A program made the translations under genes and the position numbers. Below, piece by piece: positions 27,391 to 37,481 of a DNA stretch of 64,000 bases; position 1 is the first letter of the stretch; each line of letters starts with the position of its first letter. This DNA comes from Gammaproteobacteria bacterium RIFCSPHIGHO2_12_FULL_63_22 (GTDB lineage: Bacteria > Pseudomonadota > Gammaproteobacteria > Xanthomonadales > Xanthomonadaceae): the NCBI GenBank assembly GCA_001801685.1, contig MGYJ01000019.1, forward strand, positions 26,366 to 90,365, written 5' to 3'. A model generated the notes under the pieces. It was not told where the DNA came from, did no database searches, and saw only the letters and a program-made list of their open reading frames with translations.

Positions 27391-28194
27391 ATGACGCAGC
27401 AGCGGAGAGTCCTGGTGACGGGCGCGGGCAGCGGCCTGGGACAGGCGCTGGCGCTGCGCTACGCGGCCAGCGGCGCGCGCGTGGCTTGCGTGGACCTGAG
27501 CGTGGAACGCAGCGAGGTCACCCGCAAGCGACTGAAGGGTGAAGGCCACCTCGCGCTGGCCGCGAATGTCGGCAGCGACGATGAGATGGAACAACTGCAG
27601 GAAACCATCTTGCGTGAGTGGGGCGGCGTGGATGTGCTGGTCAACAACGCCGGCATCGCCTCCGGCGGGCAGATGGTGGAAACCACCATGGCCGAATGGC
27701 GGCAGATCCTGGAAGTCAACCTGCTCAGCGTCGTGCGCGGGTGTCGGCTGTTCCTGCCGGGCATGCTCGCCAATGGCGGCGGCCAGGTAATCAATACGGC
27801 GAGTTTCGCCGGACTGGCGGCAGCGCCCGGCGCGATGACCTACGGCGTGGCCAAGGCCGGCGTGGTCGCGCTGTCGGAACAACTGCGCGCCGAAGTCGAG
27901 TTGCGCGGCGTCAAGGTCAGCGTCATCTGCCCGAGTTTCTTCCGCACCAACCTGTGCGACACCGTGATCGGCAGTCCCGCCACCAAGGCGCTCGCGCTGA
28001 AAATGATGGATTCCGCGCCCGATACCATCGACAGTGTCGCCGACAGGGTGTTCGCCGATGCCGAGAAGGGTCGCTTCCTGATCCTGCCGACGAAACGCGA
28101 GCCGATGCGCTGGCGCCTCAAACGCTGGTTCCCGGGGTTATATTTCCGCATGTTGCTGAAGCTGTCAGCCAAGATGATGCGAGCCCCGCGATGA
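27391..28194 (+). CDS. Short-chain dehydrogenase/reductase
   Basis: The 267-residue SDR has TGAGSGLG for NAD(P) binding, an acidic residue after beta2 (CVDLS, favouring NAD), NNAGIASGG, and the active site INTASFAG...TYGVAKAG (Ser, Tyr, Lys). A basic C-terminal tail (KREPMRWRLKRWFPGLYF) may touch the membrane. ATG 27391 has CGGAG 6 bases upstream. Its stop overlaps the next gene's start in ATGA, so the two act as a pair. Confidence 0.88.
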   Translation: MTQQRRVLVTGAGSGLGQALALRYAASGARVACVDLSVERSEVTRKRLKGEGHLALAANVGSDDEMEQLQETILREWGGVDVLVNNAGIASGGQMVETTMAEWRQILEVNLLSVVRGCRLFLPGMLANGGGQVINTASFAGLAAAPGAMTYGVAKAGVVALSEQLRAEVELRGVKVSVICPSFFRTNLCDTVIGSPATKALALKMMDSAPDTIDSVADRVFADAEKGRFLILPTKREPMRWRLKRWFPGLYFRMLLKLSAKMMRAPR

Positions 28195-29234
28195 AGTGGA
28201 TGGTTTACGGCGCCAATGGCTACACCGGCAGGCTGATCGCCGAAGAGGCCGCGCGCCGCGGCCTGCGGCCGATACTGGCCGGACGCAACGCCGGCGCTAT
28301 CGAACCCCTGGCCAAGAAACTGAAACTGCCGGTGCGCGCCTTTGCGCTCGACAATCCGGCCGCCGTACGTGCGGGCCTGAAGGACATCGGCCTGGTGCTG
28401 CATTGCGCGGGCCCGTTTTCCGCTACCAGCGCGCCGATGGTGGCAGCCTGCCTCGATGTCGGCGCGCACTACCTGGACATCACCGGCGAGATCGACATCT
28501 TCGCCGCCTGCCATGCGCTCGATGCAGTGGCGCGCAAACGCGGCATCGTGCTGATGCCGGGCACCGGCTTCGACGTGGTACCGACCGACTGCCTGGCCGC
28601 GCAACTCAAGCGTGAATTGCCGTCGGCCACCTCGCTGGTGCTGGCCTTCGACGCCACCGGCGGGCCGAGCCCGGGCACGGCGCTTACCGGCGTGGAAGGC
28701 CTGGGCAAGGGCGGTCGCGCGCGTATCGACGGCAAGATGACCCGGGTGCCGCTGGCGTGGAAGACGCGCAGCTTCGATCGGGATGGCGAGGCCCGCTTCG
28801 CGATGACGATTCCCTGGGGCGACGTGTATACGGCCTTCATCAGCACGGGCATTCCCAATATCGAGGTCTACATGGGCGTGCCGCCCGCGTCGGCCACGCG
28901 GCTGCGCCGCATCCGCTGGCTGGGTCCACTGCTCGGCACAGCGCCCGTGCAAGCCTGGCTGAAATCACAAGTCGCCAAGCGCGTCCGCGGCCCGTCCGAA
29001 AAAGGTCGCGCCAGCAGCGACACCCGCGTGTGGGCCGAAGTGCGCGATGACTCCGGGCAGGAACTGAAGGCGCAGCTGAGCACGCCCAACGGCTACGAGC
29101 TTACCGTCACCGCGTCATTGGGCATCGTCCAGCGATTGCTGAACGGGGCGCGCCCCGCAGGCGGCTACTACACGCCATCACAACTGATGGGCGCCGATTA
29201 CGTGCTCGACCTGCCGGGCGTAAAGCGACTCTGA
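28191..29234 (+). CDS. Saccharopine dehydrogenase-like / trans-acting enoyl-reductase family protein
   Basis: The 347-residue protein opens with a Rossmann NAD(P) site (KWMVYGANGYTGRLIAEEAA) and continues with VLHCAGPFS, HYLDITGEI and GTGFDVVPTDCLA, motifs of the saccharopine dehydrogenase-like family that includes the mycobacterial trans-acting enoyl reductase. It probably reduces or oxidises a lipid-like or acyl substrate; saccharopine itself is unlikely. It overlaps the upstream SDR by 4 bases, which suggests two steps of one pathway. Confidence 0.83.
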   Translation: MKWMVYGANGYTGRLIAEEAARRGLRPILAGRNAGAIEPLAKKLKLPVRAFALDNPAAVRAGLKDIGLVLHCAGPFSATSAPMVAACLDVGAHYLDITGEIDIFAACHALDAVARKRGIVLMPGTGFDVVPTDCLAAQLKRELPSATSLVLAFDATGGPSPGTALTGVEGLGKGGRARIDGKMTRVPLAWKTRSFDRDGEARFAMTIPWGDVYTAFISTGIPNIEVYMGVPPASATRLRRIRWLGPLLGTAPVQAWLKSQVAKRVRGPSEKGRASSDTRVWAEVRDDSGQELKAQLSTPNGYELTVTASLGIVQRLLNGARPAGGYYTPSQLMGADYVLDLPGVKRL

Positions 29235-29352
29235 GCATTGAGTCACGCTGCGCTGAGACAACAGTGAGCGATTTGTCGGTCGGGTCACAACGTCATCCTA
29301 TCGTTCTGGTCTGTAATGGTTCGACGTGCCCGTTACCCAGGATGGAATACCA

Positions 29353-30129
29353 ATGAGCGACCGCGACGAACTCGTCACCCGACTGGGCGAGGCCATGGAC
29401 AACGGCGAGTTCGAGATGTTCTTCCAACCGGAGTTCGATGCCACGGGCAAGCCGGTCGCCGTCGAAAGCCTGATTCGCTGGCGCCATCCGGAACGCGGGC
29501 TGATCCCACCGGTGGTGTTCCTGGCCATCTGCGAGGACAGCGGATTGATCCTGCCGCTGGGCCGTTGGGTGCTGGGTGAAGCCTGCGCCTACCACTTCCG
29601 GCTGATCGAGGCGGGCTGGCCCGGCGTCACCGTGTCGGTGAACATGTCCACCGCGCAATTCGAAGACGCGGGCATGGTGGATTACCTGCGCAAGCTGGTC
29701 ACCGAATTCAACATTCCCGCCGGCGCCATCGAACTTGAACTGTCCGAAAGCACGGTCATGCACAACCCCAATCGTTCGGTCGAGATCCTGACCGCAGTAC
29801 GCGCATTGGGCGTCGGCATCGCCATCGGCGAATTCGGCACCGGTTATTCCAGCATGTCCACCCTGCACCGGGTGCCCGCCGACAAGATCAAGATCGATCG
29901 CAGTGTCGTGCGCGGCGTGCACGAGGACGGCAACAATGCCGCGATCTGTCGATCGATCATTTCGCTGGCCCATGGCAAGGACCTGATTGTCTTCGCCGAG
30001 GGCGTCGAACTCAGCGAGGAACACGCGTGGCTGCGCGCCAACGGTTGCGACGGCGTGCAGGGTTACCTGTTCGCGAGGCCGGCGCCGTTCGAAGACATGC
30101 TCAGGGCACTCGGCTCGCTGCCTGCATGA
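29353..30129 (+). CDS. Stand-alone EAL-domain protein, probably catalytically dead
   Basis: The 258-residue protein is a bare EAL domain without sensor. The EAL motif reads ESL (residues 38-40), and the central DDFGTGYSS motif reads GEFGTGYSS (159-167): both metal-binding aspartates are replaced by Gly159 and Glu160. Other conserved positions remain ([36 protein letters not shown]). It therefore probably binds c-di-GMP or a partner rather than hydrolysing it. It closely resembles the EAL domain at the end of the next protein, so it looks like a diverged duplicate. Its stop overlaps the next start in ATGA. ATG 29353 follows a GGATGGA; an upstream GTG (29326) is possible. Confidence 0.88.
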   Translation: MSDRDELVTRLGEAMDNGEFEMFFQPEFDATGKPVAVESLIRWRHPERGLIPPVVFLAICEDSGLILPLGRWVLGEACAYHFRLIEAGWPGVTVSVNMSTAQFEDAGMVDYLRKLVTEFNIPAGAIELELSESTVMHNPNRSVEILTAVRALGVGIAIGEFGTGYSSMSTLHRVPADKIKIDRSVVRGVHEDGNNAAICRSIISLAHGKDLIVFAEGVELSEEHAWLRANGCDGVQGYLFARPAPFEDMLRALGSLPA

Positions 30130-33100
30130 ATGGTCCGACGCTCGGCAAGCCCGTCGCCTATGGGCTTGCGCTGAGCTTCGCACTGCTGTCGATCCTGCTC
30201 TACGTCTTGTGGCGCGACCACGAGGCGCGGCTCGCCGCCGCCGAACGGCGCGTCGCCGCCATCGCCATGGGCAGCGACCGACTGCTGACCTTGCAGATGC
30301 GCAACCTGGAACGGGCGATGGTTGGCATCGCGATAGATTCCAGCAAACTGTCGGAGCACGTGCCCGAGGAAGCGCGCCGGCTGCGCCGGGAAATGGTGGA
30401 AGGCGTGGACTCGCGCCATGCCGAACTGCGCGAGGTGGCGTTGGTCGACGAGGCCGGCATTGACCTCGATGGCGACAGCGGGCAGGTGGACGTTGCCTGG
30501 GCCCGCGACCCGGCCAATCGAATCGACATGAAGGGACTGCGCATCGGGCCGCCGGTTCGCGAGGTCGACGGCGAGTGGGTGGCGCCGCTGGCGATGCCCG
30601 CGTTGATCGACCACAGCGGCCGACGGGGATGGGTGTTGGCCGACTTGCGGCTGACCGCCCTGGCCGACCTCGCCAGCGGACTCGATACCGGCCCCAAAGG
30701 CGTCACCAACGTGATGCACCACCGCGGCAAGATGCTTGCGCGGGCTCCCCTGGACGGGCATTCCATCGGCGAGGACCTGTCCAACGCCGCCGTCTTCAGC
30801 GAACTCCTGCCGGTTGCCGCGCATGGCCCGGGCGACCTGGTCAGCCCGCTGGACGGCGTCCGCCGGTTGGTGGCGTATCGGTCGCTGGAACGCTATCCGC
30901 TGGTGGTTACCGTCGGCGTATCACGCGCCGAGGTACTGGGAACCTGGTACGGCTTCGCCGCGGCTGCGGCGCTGGTATGCATGATCTATGCGCTGGGCTG
31001 GATGCTGCTCTTGCGTACCTTGCTCAATGCCAATCGGCGCCAGGCCCTGCTGCTGGGCGAACTGGGTGCAAGTCGCGAAACCCTGCTCGAAGCGCAGGCG
31101 ATTTCGGGACTGGGTTCGTACAACCTCGACCTCGAATCCAATTGGGTCGAGTTTTCTGCGGAGGCGCGCGCCATCTACGCCTTCACCGCCGAAGACAATC
31201 CGCTGACGCTGCAGACCTGCATCGACCGTATCCATCCGGACGACCGCGAGGCGACAGTGGAAGCACACCAACGTCATATCCGCGAGGATTCCTTCCCGGA
31301 CACGCCCTACCGCGTCCAGCGTCCGGATGGCAGCGTGCGTTCGGTCGTCGCGCGCGGCCGCATCGTCCGGGCCGACGGCCGGCGCATCATGGTCGGCACC
31401 ATCCACGACATCACCGAACTGGCCGACACGCACCGCCGTTTGCAGGAAGCCGAATCCCAATACCGTTTGCTGTTCGAGCAAAATCCGCTGCCGTTCTGGG
31501 TATTCCATCGCGAGACGTTTCAATTGCTCGAGGCGAACGAGGCGGCCGTCGCGCAGTACGGATACACACTCGAGGAATTCAGGCAGCTCACCCTGTTCGA
31601 TATCCGGCCGCCTGAGGACGTCGAGGAAGCACGCCGCGTCGCCAGCGAGGGCAGGCCGGAGAATCGACGCGGCCGGGTCTGGCGCCACGTCACCAAGGAT
31701 GGCCGCGTCCTACAAGTCGCCATCCACTCGGCCGACATCGTCTTTCGCGGCGAGCCGGCGCGCCTGGTGCTTTCCATGGATGTCAGCCGCCAGCACCAGG
31801 ACGAAGCGGAACTGAGGCTGCTGCGCCGGGCGATCGAGTCCACCGAAAACGGCATCGCGGTGGTGGACGCAAGGGAAGACGAGATGCCCCTGGTGTACGT
31901 CAATGCCGCCTTCGAAAAGATCACCGGCTACTCCGAGGCCGAGTCGCTGGGCCGCAATTGCCGTTTCCTGCAAGGCAGCGACCGCTACCAGGCCGGCCTG
32001 GATGCCGTCCGCACCGCCATCCACGGCAACTACGAAAACCAGTCGCTGCTGCGCAACTACCGCAAGAACGGCGAGATGTTCTACAACCAGTTGTCGATAT
32101 CGCCGGTGCGCGACGACAACGGCCAGCTCACCCATTTCGTCGGCGTGCTGAACGACGTCAGCGACCGGCAACGCTACGAAGCGCAGCTGGCCTACCAGGC
32201 CACCCACGACGAACTGACCGGCCTGCTCAACCGCACTGCCCTGCTCGCCGGCCTGGAGCGCCTGATCGCCGCCGCCGGCGACAGCACCGTCACCCTGCTG
32301 TACCTGGACATCAACAACTTCAAGCTGATCAACGACAGCCTGGGCCACGAAGTGGGCGATGAGGTGCTTCGCATCATCGCCAAGCGCCTGCGCACCGCGC
32401 TGGGTGACGCGGACCGGATCGGCCGCATGGGCAGCAACGAATTCCTGCTGGTGCTGGCGCGGCCCGATGCGGATGAACTGATCACGCGCGTGCTGGCCGT
32501 GCTGGCCGAGCCGATCGAGGCCCTGTCGACATTGCACTACCTCAGCCTCAACGCCGGCGTCGCCCGCTTTCCCGACCACGGCCGCTCGCCCGACCTGTTG
32601 TTCAAGAAGGCGGGATTGGCGACCCATGAAGCCAAGCGTCGCGGGCACAACCAGCGCGTGGAATACACGACCGAGTTCGAACGCGCGGTCACCGACCGCC
32701 AGCATCTGGTATCACGCCTGCACGAGGCGATGGAGCGCGAAGAGTTCGAACTTCATTTCCAGCCCCTGTTCAACACGCTGCGCGAAGAACCCATCGGCCT
32801 GGAAGCGCTGATCCGCTGGCGCCATCCGGACCGGGGCCTCGTGCCGCCCGGGGAATTCATTCCCGTGTGCGAGGACAGCGGCCTGATCGTGCCGCTGGGA
32901 CGCTGGGTATTGCGCGAAGCGTGCCGCCACCATCGCAAGCTCGTGGAAGCCGGCTGGGCCCATCTGACCATCGCCGTCAACGTGTCGGCCATGCAGTTCC
33001 TGAGCGGCGAACTGGAGCACGACGTGCCGGCCCTGCTGCGCGAATTCAAGGTACCGCCTGGCATCCTGGAGCTCGAACTGACCGAAAGCCTGGTGATGGA

Positions 33101-33488
33101 AAACCCCGAGTCCGTGATCACGGTGATGCGCGAACTTCGCCAGCATGGCGTATTGCTGTCCATCGACGATTTCGGCACCGGTTATTCCAGCATGGCTTAC
33201 CTGCACCGCCTGCCGGTGGACAAGCTGAAGATCGATCGCAGTTTCGTCAGCCGCGTGGAAAACGACGGCCACAACGCGGCGATCTGCGAATCGATCCTCG
33301 CGCTCGCGCGCAGCTTCGACCTGAAGGTGATCGCCGAAGGCGTGGAAACCCAGGGACAACTCGGCTGGCTGCGCAGCAAGGGCTGTGATGAAGTCCAGGG
33401 CTACCTGCTGGCGCGGCCGCTGCCCTTCCTGGAAACCGTGGCCGCGCTCGACCGGCGCAATGCAGAGCCGATTTCCCACGGCAAATAG
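30126..33488 (+). CDS. Membrane PAS-PAS-LOV-GGDEF-EAL c-di-GMP protein (probable blue-light-responsive phosphodiesterase)
   Basis: The 1120-residue protein has helix 1 (about 10-28), an extracytoplasmic sensor (about 30-270), helix 2 (about 272-297), PAS (324-437), PAS (446-552), LOV (566-685), GGDEF (691-839) and EAL (859-1105). The LOV motif GRNCRFLQG holds Cys612, which forms the flavin adduct in blue light, and [18 protein letters not shown] supports FMN binding. The Gln usual in the last strand (FVGVQ) is Leu675. The GGDEF motif reads GSNEF (769-773), so cyclase activity is unlikely. The EAL domain is intact (EAL 893-895, DDF 1014-1016, [16 protein letters not shown]). Coupled to the upstream dead EAL protein by ATGA. 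Confidence 0.93.
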   Translation: MNGPTLGKPVAYGLALSFALLSILLYVLWRDHEARLAAAERRVAAIAMGSDRLLTLQMRNLERAMVGIAIDSSKLSEHVPEEARRLRREMVEGVDSRHAELREVALVDEAGIDLDGDSGQVDVAWARDPANRIDMKGLRIGPPVREVDGEWVAPLAMPALIDHSGRRGWVLADLRLTALADLASGLDTGPKGVTNVMHHRGKMLARAPLDGHSIGEDLSNAAVFSELLPVAAHGPGDLVSPLDGVRRLVAYRSLERYPLVVTVGVSRAEVLGTWYGFAAAAALVCMIYALGWMLLLRTLLNANRRQALLLGELGASRETLLEAQAISGLGSYNLDLESNWVEFSAEARAIYAFTAEDNPLTLQTCIDRIHPDDREATVEAHQRHIREDSFPDTPYRVQRPDGSVRSVVARGRIVRADGRRIMVGTIHDITELADTHRRLQEAESQYRLLFEQNPLPFWVFHRETFQLLEANEAAVAQYGYTLEEFRQLTLFDIRPPEDVEEARRVASEGRPENRRGRVWRHVTKDGRVLQVAIHSADIVFRGEPARLVLSMDVSRQHQDEAELRLLRRAIESTENGIAVVDAREDEMPLVYVNAAFEKITGYSEAESLGRNCRFLQGSDRYQAGLDAVRTAIHGNYENQSLLRNYRKNGEMFYNQLSISPVRDDNGQLTHFVGVLNDVSDRQRYEAQLAYQATHDELTGLLNRTALLAGLERLIAAAGDSTVTLLYLDINNFKLINDSLGHEVGDEVLRIIAKRLRTALGDADRIGRMGSNEFLLVLARPDADELITRVLAVLAEPIEALSTLHYLSLNAGVARFPDHGRSPDLLFKKAGLATHEAKRRGHNQRVEYTTEFERAVTDRQHLVSRLHEAMEREEFELHFQPLFNTLREEPIGLEALIRWRHPDRGLVPPGEFIPVCEDSGLIVPLGRWVLREACRHHRKLVEAGWAHLTIAVNVSAMQFLSGELEHDVPALLREFKVPPGILELELTESLVMENPESVITVMRELRQHGVLLSIDDFGTGYSSMAYLHRLPVDKLKIDRSFVSRVENDGHNAAICESILALARSFDLKVIAEGVETQGQLGWLRSKGCDEVQGYLLARPLPFLETVAALDRRNAEPISHGK

Positions 33489-33534
33489 CCTGTTTCGGGC
33501 TGCCGGATGCGCCAGTGGCGATGATCGGCCACGT

Positions 33535-33540
33535 TACAAT
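33535..33540 (+). promoter_or_regulatory. Candidate -10 element (TACAAT) for a leaderless uvrD mRNA
   Basis: TACAAT ends 5 bases before the uvrD ATG, so a usual start point would fall on or next to the ATG. No ribosome binding site precedes the gene. No good -35 is visible. The same arrangement precedes the gamma-carbonic anhydrase gene. Confidence 0.4.
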
Positions 33541-33545
33541 GGCGC

Positions 33546-35714
33546 ATGGATGTTTCGCACCTGCTCGATGAACTCAACCCCGCCCAACGCGAAGTAGTGT
33601 CCGCCCCACCCGGCCATTACCTGGTCCTGGCCGGTGCCGGGTCGGGAAAGACCCGCGTGCTGACCCATCGCATCGGCTGGCTCAATGAAGTGATCGGCGT
33701 GCCCACGCACGGCATCCTGGCCGTCACCTTCACCAACAAGGCCGCTGCGGAGATGCGCCACCGCGTCGAGGCGCTGCTGCAGCACGGCATGCGCGGCATG
33801 TGGGTGGGCACCTTCCATGGCCTGGCGCATCGCTTGCTGCGCATGCACTGGCAGGAAGCGGGCCTGCCCGAGTCCTTCCAGGTGCTCGATTCCGACGACC
33901 AGTTGCGCCTGGTCAAGCGCATCGCCGCGGCGCTCGAACTCGAGGAAGGGAAGTTTCCGCCACGACAGATCGTCTGGTGGATCAACACGCAGAAGGACGA
34001 GGGCCGTCGGCCGAAAAACATCCAGGTGCCCGGTGGGGATTTCTTCACCAAGACCCTGCTGCGCGTGTACGAGGAATACGAAATCCGCTGCCAGCGCGCC
34101 GGGCTGGTGGACTTCGCCGAAATCCTCCTGCGCGCGCACGAACTGTGGCTCGAACATCCGGCCCTGTTGCACCACTACCAGCAGCGCTTCGGCCAGATCC
34201 TGGTGGACGAATTCCAGGACACCAACACCATCCAGTACGCCTTCATCCGCGTGCTGGCCGGTGATACCGGGCAGGTGTTCGTGGTCGGCGACGACGACCA
34301 GGCCATCTACGGCTGGCGCGGCGCGAAAGTGGAAAACGTGCAGCGCTTCCTGCGCGATTATCCGGGCGCGAAGACCTTCAAGCTCGAGCAGAACTATCGG
34401 TCCACGGGCAACATCCTGGCGGCGGCCAATGCGGTCATCGCGCACAACCCCGAACGCCTCGGCAAGCAACTGTGGACCAGCGACGCCGACGGCGACCCGA
34501 TCGATCTTTATTGCGCCTACAACGAGGTGGACGAGGCGCGCTTCGTGGTCGAGCGCATCCGCGCACACATCGACCAGGGCGGTTCCGCCGGCGACAACGC
34601 CTTGCTCTACCGCAGCAACGCGCAATCACGCGCCTTTGAAGAACAACTCGGCCAGGCGCGCCTGCCCTATCGCGTTTACGGCGGCCAGCGCTTCTTCGAG
34701 CGGATGGAAATCAAGGACGCGATGTCCTACCTGCGCCTGGTCGCCAATCGCGACGACGATGCGGCCTTCGAGCGCGCGGTGAATACGCCGCCGCGCGGCA
34801 TCGGCGAACGCACGCTGGATGAAGTGCGGCGGCTGGCACGCGGCAGCGCGCAATCCCTGTGGCGCGCCGCGTCGCAGGCCAGCGAAAGCGGGCCATTGGC
34901 CGGCCGCGCGCGCAATGCGCTGAAGGGCTTCATCGACCTGGTCGAAACGCTCGCCGCACAAACGCCGGAAATGCCACTGCACGAACAGTTCGACCACGTG
35001 CTGGAACGATCGGGCCTGCGCGTGCATTACACGGCCGAGTCCAAGGGCCAGCTCGATTCACGCGTGGACAACCTGGACGAACTGGTTTCCGTGGCCAGTC
35101 GTTTCGAACGCCGCGACGACGAAGAGTCGAACGAGAACATGACCGAGCTGGTGGCCTTCCTCGCTTACGCAGCGCTGGAGGCCGGCGAGGGCCAGGCGCA
35201 AGTGGGCGAAGACGGCGTGCAATTGATGACGCTGCACAGCGCCAAGGGACTGGAATTTCCCAATGTCTTCCTGGTCGGGCTCGAAGAAGGCCTGTTCCCC
35301 AGTTCGCGGTCGAGCGAAGAAAGCGGGCGACTGGAAGAGGAACGAAGGCTCGCGTATGTGGGACTGACCCGCGCGAGGCAGCACCTGACCCTGAGCTACG
35401 CTGAATCGCGGCGCCTGCATGGCATGGAGATGCTCGGCACGCCGTCCAGGTTCCTGCGCGAAATCCCCGCCGCCCTGCTGCGCGAGGTGCGACCCCGCGC
35501 CAACGCCAGCCGCCCGGTCTATCCGCCTTCATTCGCCAGCGCCGCGCCGGCCGGCGGCCTGCGCCTGGGCCAGCGAGTCAGCCACGCCACCTTTGGCGCG
35601 GGTGTGGTGATGGACAGCGAGGGCAGCGGTCCACATGCGCGCGTGCAGGTGAACTTCGAAGACGCGGGCGCGAAATGGCTGGTGCTGGCTTACGCCAACC
35701 TGTCACCGCTGTAG
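33546..35714 (+). CDS. uvrD: DNA helicase II, UvrD/Rep family
   Basis: The 722-residue SF1A helicase has the Walker A AGAGSGKT (about 29-36), TFTNKAAAEM, VDEFQDTN, GDDDQAIYGWRGA, LEQNYRS, LMTLHSAKGLEFPNVFLVG and VGLTRARQ, plus a C-terminal Tudor-like segment (LGQRVSHATFGAGVVMDSEG) that in UvrD contacts RNA polymerase. It unwinds DNA 3'-5' in nucleotide-excision and mismatch repair. Length and the C-terminal domain favour UvrD over Rep. It lacks a Shine-Dalgarno and may be leaderless. Confidence 0.94.
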   Translation: MDVSHLLDELNPAQREVVSAPPGHYLVLAGAGSGKTRVLTHRIGWLNEVIGVPTHGILAVTFTNKAAAEMRHRVEALLQHGMRGMWVGTFHGLAHRLLRMHWQEAGLPESFQVLDSDDQLRLVKRIAAALELEEGKFPPRQIVWWINTQKDEGRRPKNIQVPGGDFFTKTLLRVYEEYEIRCQRAGLVDFAEILLRAHELWLEHPALLHHYQQRFGQILVDEFQDTNTIQYAFIRVLAGDTGQVFVVGDDDQAIYGWRGAKVENVQRFLRDYPGAKTFKLEQNYRSTGNILAAANAVIAHNPERLGKQLWTSDADGDPIDLYCAYNEVDEARFVVERIRAHIDQGGSAGDNALLYRSNAQSRAFEEQLGQARLPYRVYGGQRFFERMEIKDAMSYLRLVANRDDDAAFERAVNTPPRGIGERTLDEVRRLARGSAQSLWRAASQASESGPLAGRARNALKGFIDLVETLAAQTPEMPLHEQFDHVLERSGLRVHYTAESKGQLDSRVDNLDELVSVASRFERRDDEESNENMTELVAFLAYAALEAGEGQAQVGEDGVQLMTLHSAKGLEFPNVFLVGLEEGLFPSSRSSEESGRLEEERRLAYVGLTRARQHLTLSYAESRRLHGMEMLGTPSRFLREIPAALLREVRPRANASRPVYPPSFASAAPAGGLRLGQRVSHATFGAGVVMDSEGSGPHARVQVNFEDAGAKWLVLAYANLSPL

Positions 35715-35732
35715 GGACTTGCCACCAACCGC

Positions 35733-37382
35733 TCAGGGCGTGTTGGTGGTTTCCGGCTGGGTAGTTGCGGGCTCGGCCTGGCGTTGGTTGCGAAGCTTGC
35801 GCTTGGGCGGATCGCATTTCTTGAAGACGCGACAGGCGAAGCTGCGCTTGGCCTTGGCAACTGCCGGATCCTCTGCTTGCGCGACCGGCGCAGCAGCGGC
35901 TGCCGCCTCGGCCGCCTGCTGTTGCTCGAGTGCCAGGCGCGCGGCTTCTTCCTCCTGCTTGCGCGCCGCTTCGCGCGCGATTTCTTCCGGGCTCGGTTCC
36001 TTCGCGGCGCGCACCCGGATCCGGTTGCGTTCCTCGTTGGGGCCGCCGTGGCCATAGCGAATCGTGCCCACCGTGCCGTCGGCCAGCGGATCAGCGCCGT
36101 TCGCATCGGCCGGCTCGCCGGTGGCGGCATCGGTTGCGGTCGGCACTTCGTCGGTGGCCGGGGTCGCGGGCGTGGCCGGCGTCGGCGGAACGCCGGGCGT
36201 GGTGGCGGCGGGGTCGGTTGCAGCGACCGCAGGCGCGGCCGGCAACTCCGCATCCTTCCTGAATCCGTAGCCCTTGCCCAGCACCATCCAGCCGGCAGCG
36301 CCCAGCATCAGCACGCCGGCCAGCACCAGCACGTTGCGCATGGTGTTGTTCTTGGCGGCGGGCGCGGCCACTTCGGCGGTAATCCGCCCCGTGATCGGCT
36401 GTTGGCTGGACAGGCTCGGGCCGCGCGACGACACCACCGGCGGCGCCGACGCGACGCGCGGCGGCGCACCGGGGGTAAGCGGGGTGGGCGCGCCGACCAG
36501 GGTCGGGTTCGAGGCATTGGCGCCGGCCCAGGGTGCCGGGCGCAGTTTCAGCTGCCCGTCCTGGATGACCAGCGGATGCTTCTTGAGGTCGTTGTTTAGG
36601 TCTTCGCAGCTCTGGTAGCGGTCGGCCGGGTCTTTCGCCAGCATCTTGTTCAGGATGCGCGCAATTTCTTCGTCGACGTCCGGGTTCAATTCGCGGATGT
36701 CGGGCGTATCGGCCTGCACGACGTCCAGCATCAGCTTCAGCGGACTGTCGTCGTGGAAGGGCATGCGCCCGCTGAGCATTTCGAACAGGACGATACCCAG
36801 CGCGAAGATGTCGGAACGCTGGTCCACCATCTTGCCCAGGCAGACTTCGGGCGACAGGTAGCCGGGCGTGCCGACGAAGGCGCCGGTGTTGGTGAGCTTG
36901 CTCGACACATCGTGGTTGGCCAGCGCGATGCCGAAGTCGGCCACCTTCACCTGGCCGCGCGAGGTGATCATGATGTTGCCGGGCTTGATGTCGCGGTGGA
37001 TCACGCCCTGCGCGTGCGCCGCGGCCAGACCCTGCGAGGCATGCAGCAGGATCTTCAATGCATCGCCGGGCACCAGGCGGATTTCGCGCTTCAGGCAGGT
37101 CGACAGCGACTCGCCGTCGATGTATTCCATCACGAAGAAGGTTTGTTCTTCGTCCTGGCCGATGAAGTAGATCTGGATGATGTGCGCGTCGTTGAGCGTC
37201 GCCATCGCGCGCGCTTCGCGCAGGAAGCGTTCGACGAACACCTTGTCGTGCGCCATGGATGCGGACAGCACCTTGATGGCCACGTAGCGACCCAAGGATG
37301 ACTCATAGCCCTTGTACACGACGCCCATGCCGCCGCGGCCAAGTTCCTCGACAATGTCGTAGTGCCCGAGGCGAGTATTCAT
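35733..37382 (-). CDS. Membrane-anchored Ser/Thr protein kinase (Hanks type)
   Basis: The 549-residue protein has a complete PknB-like kinase domain (about 8-270): glycine loop GRGGMGVVYKG, Lys37 in YVAIKVL, catalytic HRDIKPGN (Asp131), DFG (149-151) and TPGYLSPE. A proline- and alanine-rich linker follows, then one membrane helix (about 350-369), a Pro/Thr/Ala-rich extracytoplasmic region and a charged helix with two cysteines near the end (FACRVFKKCDP). There are no PASTA repeats. It is convergent with uvrD (18 bp) and divergent from dctP. An alternative ATG lies 10 codons upstream. Confidence 0.92.
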   Translation of the reverse strand: MNTRLGHYDIVEELGRGGMGVVYKGYESSLGRYVAIKVLSASMAHDKVFVERFLREARAMATLNDAHIIQIYFIGQDEEQTFFVMEYIDGESLSTCLKREIRLVPGDALKILLHASQGLAAAHAQGVIHRDIKPGNIMITSRGQVKVADFGIALANHDVSSKLTNTGAFVGTPGYLSPEVCLGKMVDQRSDIFALGIVLFEMLSGRMPFHDDSPLKLMLDVVQADTPDIRELNPDVDEEIARILNKMLAKDPADRYQSCEDLNNDLKKHPLVIQDGQLKLRPAPWAGANASNPTLVGAPTPLTPGAPPRVASAPPVVSSRGPSLSSQQPITGRITAEVAAPAAKNNTMRNVLVLAGVLMLGAAGWMVLGKGYGFRKDAELPAAPAVAATDPAATTPGVPPTPATPATPATDEVPTATDAATGEPADANGADPLADGTVGTIRYGHGGPNEERNRIRVRAAKEPSPEEIAREAARKQEEEAARLALEQQQAAEAAAAAAPVAQAEDPAVAKAKRSFACRVFKKCDPPKRKLRNQRQAEPATTQPETTNTP

Positions 37383-37481
37383 CAAGTCCGCCGAACCCTT
37401 TGTGTTCAGCATACTAACCGCGACTCGCGCTATTCGGAAGCACCGGTTGCTAGACTTGGGCAAACCCTGGGGAGGGCCTCG

